Assembly (NCBI GenBank): GCA_963799045.1
Contig: CAWCVN010000001.1
Location: 310,001-374,000, forward strand
Length of the DNA stretch: 64,000 bases
Direction of reading: 5' to 3'
From: DASRSS01 sp963799045
Lineage (GTDB): Bacteria > Actinomycetota > Actinomycetes > Mycobacteriales > Jatrophihabitantaceae
The notes beneath the pieces are model-generated. The model ran no database searches, had not been told where the DNA came from, and saw only the letters and a list, made by a program, of their open reading frames with translations. Every line of letters starts with the position of its first letter. Position 1 is the stretch's first letter. Made by a program: the position numbers and the translations under genes. This document shows, piece after piece, positions 60,394-64,000 of this stretch.

Positions 60394-60756
60394 ATGCGCA
60401 ACGACATCTCGCTGCGGCGCCGCCTGACGGCCAGCGCGCACCAGCTCGATGCGGACGAGTTGCAGTCCGAGGTCGAGAAGATGGCGTGCACGAAGCTCGC
60501 CGGCGTCCGGCCGGGTCAGATCGTGGTCGCCGGCGGCCGCCTGCGGGCCGTCGTGTACACGCCCAGCGAAAATGTCCCGACGCTCGAGGCCGAGCTGTTC
60601 GACGGCTCGGGGTCGATCATGCTGGTCTGGCTCGGGCAGCGGCGCATTGCCGGAATCGAGCCCGGACGCCGCCTCATCGCCCGCGGTCGGGTCGGCGAGT
60701 ACCAGAGCCGGCCGGCGATCTACAACCCGTGGTACGAGCTGCAGTGCGGTCTTTGA
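60394..60756 (+). CDS. OB-fold nucleic acid-binding domain protein
   Basis: A 120-residue protein matching Rv2694c. CTKLAGVRPGQIVVAGGRLRAVVY, PTLEAELFDGSGSIMLVWLG and PGRRLIARGRVGEYQSRPAIYNP form an OB fold of the RecG/RecJ-like wedge type. It probably binds single-stranded nucleic acid, but no partner is known. The DUF3159 gene starts within its stop codon. Confidence 0.88.
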   Translation: MRNDISLRRRLTASAHQLDADELQSEVEKMACTKLAGVRPGQIVVAGGRLRAVVYTPSENVPTLEAELFDGSGSIMLVWLGQRRIAGIEPGRRLIARGRVGEYQSRPAIYNPWYELQCGL

Positions 60757-61511
60757 GCAACGGCCCGGACGCCGACGGCGCGACGCCTGAGGGCGTCCGC
60801 GAGCACCTGCGCGAGACCTATCGCAAGCAGATGCTGGCCAGCATCGGCGGCTGGTCCGGCACGCTGATCACCGCGCTGCCGACGGTCGTATTCGTCATCG
60901 TCAATGCCGTCAGCACCCTGCGCACCGCGATCCTGGCGGCGATCGGCACGGCGGTCGTGCTCGCCGGGTATCGCCTGGCCCGCAAGCAGTCGGTTCAGCA
61001 GGTCGTCTCCGCCCTGTTCGGTGTCCTGATCGCCGCGCTGATCGCCGCGCGCACCGGGCAGGCACGTGGCTACTTCCTGCTCGGCATCTGGACCAGTTTC
61101 CTGTACGCCGTGCCGTTCGCGGTCTCGCTGCTCGTGCGCCGCCCGCTCGTCGGACTGCTCTGGGAGTTCCTCGACCCCACGCCGAGCGACGGGCGGCTCG
61201 CGTGGCATCAGCGGCGGCCGCTGCTGGTCGCCTACAGCCTGGCCACGCTGGCGGGGCTGGTGCTGTTCCTGTCTCGCGGCATCGTGCAGGCGACGCTGTA
61301 CGGCGACAACGCGACGGGCTGGCTCGCCTTCGCCCGGGTGGCCATGGGCTACCCGCTCTACATCGCGGCGGTCGGCTTCGCGTTCCTCATCGTCACTCGC
61401 GCCCGGCGCCGGCTGATCGTGGCTCAGCGGGCGGTGGAGGCGCAGGAAGCCCAGCTACCGGTGCGCTCAGCTGATGACCGCGGCGCGGATGGCGGCTTCG
61501 GTCTCGGGTAG
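60753..61511 (+). CDS. DUF3159 family membrane protein
   Basis: A 252-residue protein with five to six membrane spans; RKQMLASIGGWSGTLITALPTVVF, RKQSVQQVVSALFGVLIAALIAAR and WHQRRPLLVAYSLATLAGLVLF are family blocks (Rv2693c-like). Function unknown. TTG 60753 overlaps the upstream stop (TTGA); GTG 60744 is an alternative. Its 3' end overlaps the convergent trkA gene by 45 bases. Confidence 0.85.
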   Translation: MSNGPDADGATPEGVREHLRETYRKQMLASIGGWSGTLITALPTVVFVIVNAVSTLRTAILAAIGTAVVLAGYRLARKQSVQQVVSALFGVLIAALIAARTGQARGYFLLGIWTSFLYAVPFAVSLLVRRPLVGLLWEFLDPTPSDGRLAWHQRRPLLVAYSLATLAGLVLFLSRGIVQATLYGDNATGWLAFARVAMGYPLYIAAVGFAFLIVTRARRRLIVAQRAVEAQEAQLPVRSADDRGADGGFGLG

Positions 61512-62123
61512 CGCGACGAACAGCAGCTCGTCACCGACCTCGAGCGGCTCCTCCGGGCTGGGGCTGATGACCCGGGTGCCGCGCACGATCACGACGAGCA
61601 CCGCGTCCTTGGGTAGCCTCAGATCGCGGACGGCGTGGCCTGCACACGGTGCGGTCTCGGGCAGGGTCACCTCGACCAGGTTCGCCTGACCCTCGCGCAG
61701 CCCGAACAGCCGGACGACGTCACCGACCTCGACCGCCTCCTCGACCAGCGCCGCGATCACGCGCGGCGTGGACACCGCGACGTCCACGCCCCACGCCTCG
61801 TTGAACAGCCACTCGTTCGACGGGTGGTTGATCCGGGAGACCACGCGGCGCACGGAGAACTCGGTCTTGGCCAGCAGCGATACCACCAGGTTCGCCTTGT
61901 CGTCGCCGGTGACGCTGACCACGACGTCGTACTCCTCGAGGTCGGCGCTCTCGAGGTTCGCCAGCTCGCAGGCGTCGCCGAGCAGGAACTGCGCCCCCGG
62001 CACCGCGTCGGGCTTGACCTTCGTAGGGTCCTTGTCGATCAGCAGCACGTCGTGGGAGTTCTGCAGCAGCTCGCGGGCGATCGAACGCCCGACCGAGCCG
62101 GCGCCCGCGATCGCGACCTTCAC
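61467..62123 (-). CDS. Potassium uptake regulatory protein TrkA (CeoC-like)
   Basis: A 218-residue RCK protein. The Rossmann motif KVAIAGAGSVGRSIARELL, the acidic strand end VLLIDKD (NAD-binding) and YDVVVSVTGDDKANLVVSLLA are followed by a TrkA-C domain (GHAVRDLRLPKDAVLVVIVRG). It regulates a Trk-type K+ channel or a cation-coupled permease. GTG 62123 overlaps the stop of the second TrkA gene (GTGA), giving a pair like mycobacterial ceoB-ceoC. Confidence 0.9.
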   Translation of the reverse strand: MKVAIAGAGSVGRSIARELLQNSHDVLLIDKDPTKVKPDAVPGAQFLLGDACELANLESADLEEYDVVVSVTGDDKANLVVSLLAKTEFSVRRVVSRINHPSNEWLFNEAWGVDVAVSTPRVIAALVEEAVEVGDVVRLFGLREGQANLVEVTLPETAPCAGHAVRDLRLPKDAVLVVIVRGTRVISPSPEEPLEVGDELLFVALPETEAAIRAAVIS

Positions 62124-62788
62124 GAGGTACCTCCCTGCGGCGGCCGGCCGGCGATGTCGCGCAGCAGCACCGCGTGCTGGTCGGTGACCAGGGCATGGAC
62201 GGTGTCCCCGGACTGGATAATCGTGGACTCGGTGGGCAGCACCCCGCCGCCGAACCGGGTGAGCAGCGCGACGCGGGCGCCGGTGGCGGATTCCAGTTCG
62301 GTCACCGGATGCCCGACCCACCCCTCATCCGGGCTGAGCTGCACCATCGCGATGGCGCCGGACGGGTCCCGCCAGGACTCCGTCATGGTCTCACCGAGCA
62401 GGTTCTTCAGCAGCCGGTTGGCCGTCCACGGAACGGTGGCGACGGTGGGGATGCCGAGCCGCTCGTAGACCTCCGCCCGCTTCGGGTCGTAGATACGGGC
62501 GACGACCTTGTGCACCGAGAACGTCTCCCGGGCGACCCGCGCGGCGATGATGTTGGAGTTGTCGCCGCTGCTGACGGCCGCGAAGGCGGCCGCGTGCTCG
62601 ATCCCGGCGGCGACGAGGGTCTCCCGGTCGAAGCCGATGCCGGTGATCGCGCGGCCCGGGAACTGGTCGCCCAGGCGGCGGAACGCGTGCGGATCCTGAT
62701 CGATCACGGCCACGCTGTGTTCCAGGTGGGCCAGGCTCTGGGCCAGCGAGCTGCCGACGCGGCCACAGCCCATGACGACGATGTGCAC
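62120..62788 (-). CDS. Potassium uptake regulatory protein TrkA (CeoB-like)
   Basis: A 222-residue RCK protein: MHIVVMGCGRVGSSLAQSLA, AVIDQDPHAFRRLGDQF and FAAVSSGDNSNIIAARVARE, then a TrkA-C domain with GHPVTELE and TIIQSGDTVHALV. It probably forms a heteromeric ring with the coupled second subunit. GTG 62788 has TAGCGT 6 bases upstream. The APC permease starts 72 bases away on the other strand. Confidence 0.9.
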   Translation of the reverse strand: MHIVVMGCGRVGSSLAQSLAHLEHSVAVIDQDPHAFRRLGDQFPGRAITGIGFDRETLVAAGIEHAAAFAAVSSGDNSNIIAARVARETFSVHKVVARIYDPKRAEVYERLGIPTVATVPWTANRLLKNLLGETMTESWRDPSGAIAMVQLSPDEGWVGHPVTELESATGARVALLTRFGGGVLPTESTIIQSGDTVHALVTDQHAVLLRDIAGRPPQGGTS

Positions 62789-62794
62789 GAGTGG

Positions 62795-62800
62795 ACGCTA
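62795..62800 (-). promoter_or_regulatory. -10 element TAGCGT of a leaderless trkA
   Basis: Minus strand TAGCGT ends 6 bases before GTG 62788. Confidence 0.5.
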
Positions 62801-62847
62801 CACAACCGCGGGCGGCACGGGATGCAAGAGGTTCCCCCGGGGCTGCG

Positions 62848-62853
62848 TATTGT
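62848..62853 (+). promoter_or_regulatory. -10 element TATTGT of the APC permease gene
   Basis: TATTGT ends 7 bases before GTG 62861, leaderless-type spacing. Confidence 0.45.
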
Positions 62854-62860
62854 GCCGATC

Positions 62861-64000
62861 GTGGCACTCATGACCCGCGTCCTGAAGCGGCTGATCATCG
62901 GCAGCCCGATGCGCTCGGAACAGGCCGGGCACGTCGCTGCTCGCGAAGCGGCTAGCGCTGCCGATCTTCGCCAGCGACGCGATGTCCAGCGTGGCGTACG
63001 CGACGCAGGAGATCCTGCTGGTCCTGACGGTCGCAGGGACGACGTATCTGTTCCTGACGCCGTGGATCGCGCTGGCGGTCGTGGTGCTGATGTCGGTGGT
63101 GATCACTTCGTACCGGCAGCTGGTCAAGGCCTACCCGACCGGCGGCGGCGACTACGAGGTCGCGACCAAGAACCTGGGCCGGCCGGCCGGGATGACGGTG
63201 GCGAGCGCCCTGCTGGTCGACTACGTCATGACGGTGGCGGTGTCGGTGTCCTCCGGCGTGGACAACATCATCTCGGCGATCCCGAGCGTCCACGAGTACC
63301 GGGTCGAGCTGGCGGTGGGGTTCGTCGCCGTCCTCGCCGCGGTCAACCTGCGGGGCATCCGCGAGGCCGGACTGGCTTTCGCCACGCCGACGTACCTGTT
63401 CGCGACGGGGGTCGGCATCATGATCATCACCGGGATCATCCGGATCCTGATCGGGAACGCCCCCGTGGCCGAGAGTGCGAAGTACCACGTCGTCGCCCAG
63501 CACGGCTACAGCCACCTGACGTTCTTCGCGCTGGCGTTCTTCACACTTCGCGCGTTCTCGTCCGGGTGCACCGCGCTGACCGGTGTCGAGGCGATCGCGA
63601 ACGGCGTGCCCGCGTTCAAGGAGCCGAAGGCGGCGAACGCGCAGAAGACCCTGTTCGCCATGGGGGCGATCGCGCTGTCGATGTTCGTGGGCCTGACCGC
63701 GCTCGCGCTGGTCGCGAAGGTCCGCATCACCGACCCGACCACCAACAGTTGCCTGCTGATCGGCGTGCAAAACTGCGCACACACGCCCCAGCGCACGGTG
63801 ATCGCGCAGGTGGCCGCCTCGGTCTTCGGCGGCAACGGCTCGATCGGGTTCTTCTACGTGCAGGCGACGACTGCCCTGATCCTGGTGCTGGCCGCCAACA
63901 CCGCCTTCAACGGCTTCCCGCTGCTCGGATCGATACTTGCGCGGGACAAGAACCTGCCCACCCAGCTGAAGACCCGCGGCGACCGGCTGGCCTACAGCAA
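62861..64000 (+). CDS. APC family permease (3' truncated, one frameshift)
   Basis: An amino acid-polyamine-organocation permease of the KUP/Rv2690c-like group that follows ceoBC in actinobacteria. After VALMTRVLKRLIIGSPMRSEQ the frame slips near 62928 (an extra G in GGGC), and from there GTSLLAKRLALPIFASDAMS, SSVAYATQEILLVLTVAG and TYLFLTPWIALAVVVLMSVV continue without a stop to the window end. At least seven membrane spans are visible; PTGGGDYEVATKNLG and FSSGCTALTGVEAIANGVP are conserved substrate-path segments. The neighbouring TrkA pair suggests K+ or cation-coupled transport, but amino acids are equally possible. Confidence 0.85.
   Translation, partial: MALMTRVLKRLIIGSPMRSEQAGHVAAREAASAADLRQRRDVQRGVRDAGDPAGPDGRRDDVSVPDAVDRAGGRGADVGGDHFVPAAGQGLPDRRRRLRGRDQEPGPAGRDDGGERPAGRLRHDGGGVGVLRRGQHHLGDPERPRVPGRAGGGVRRRPRRGQPAGHPRGRTGFRHADVPVRDGGRHHDHHRDHPDPDRERPRGRECEVPRRRPARLQPPDVLRAGVLHTSRVLVRVHRADRCRGDRERRARVQGAEGGERAEDPVRHGGDRAVDVRGPDRARAGREGPHHRPDHQQLPADRRAKLRTHAPAHGDRAGGRLGLRRQRLDRVLLRAGDDCPDPGAGRQHRLQRLPAARIDTCAGQEPAHPAEDPRRPAGLQQ

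Overview
The window is a chromosomal segment of a high-GC Gram-positive bacterium of the phylum Actinomycetota. The grounds are the very GC-rich codon use, frequent GTG starts, actinobacterial families (DUF3039, DUF3093, DUF3099, DUF3159, DUF3710, DUF4192, DUF4193, DUF7455) and gene orders shared with Mycobacterium and Streptomyces: recA-recX, miaB-miaA-dapF-hflX, lexA beside a LysM SOS gene, nrdR-nrdJ, sigB-ideR, and sigA-ppgK-suhB-cei-DUF4193-DUF3093-dut-DUF3710-OB-DUF3159-trkA-trkA-APC. Class II ribonucleotide reductase and a Frankia/Jatrophihabitans-like gene mix fit a non-mycobacterial lineage, but the genus cannot be named from the sequence.

Layout. 1-6.1 kb: recA (5' cut), recX, rny, a GNAT remnant, miaB and a limonene-epoxide-hydrolase-like gene, nearly all broken by 1-2 base frameshifts that look like sequence errors. 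6.1-17.1 kb: an intact housekeeping block (DUF349, dioxygenase-like protein, miaA, dapF, hflX, tatA, lexA, SOS LysM protein, nrdR, nrdJ). 17.1-24.3 kb: an accessory, surface-oriented island with a crystallin/I36-like secreted protein, an ECF sigma factor with a membrane partner, a 1198-residue exported protein ending in SLH-like repeats, and a lipoprotein. 24.6-31.3 kb: SHOCT/cupredoxin pair, GNAT, PhzF, DMT exporter and a padR-modA-modBC molybdate operon. 31.5-41.9 kb: an unknown exported protein, a DUF445/Abi-alpha pair, GH15 trehalase-like enzyme, PAP2, glyoxalase-like, yaaA, Nudix and DUF4192. 41.9-64 kb: gltD, ideR, sigB, dtd, a methyltransferase, BrkB, a helicase, DUF7455, an ECF-like membrane protein with heptad repeats, sigA, ppgK, suhB, cei-like, dut and the two TrkA subunits beside an APC permease cut by the window end.

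Themes. SOS control is visible as one imperfect and two abutting near-perfect LexA boxes between lexA and the LysM gene. dNTP supply is controlled by NrdR, with a NrdR-box core and a set of DnaA-box-like 9-mers before nrdR. Stress transcription shows an ECF-type promoter before sigB. Many genes lack a Shine-Dalgarno sequence and instead carry a TANNNT hexamer 6-8 bases before the start codon, the arrangement of leaderless mRNAs. No tRNA, rRNA, CRISPR array, insertion sequence or prophage was found. The least explained parts are the 17.1-24.3 kb island, the modA operator inside padR, the DUF445/Abi-alpha pair and the sigma-like protein with PGSTRTP heptads.
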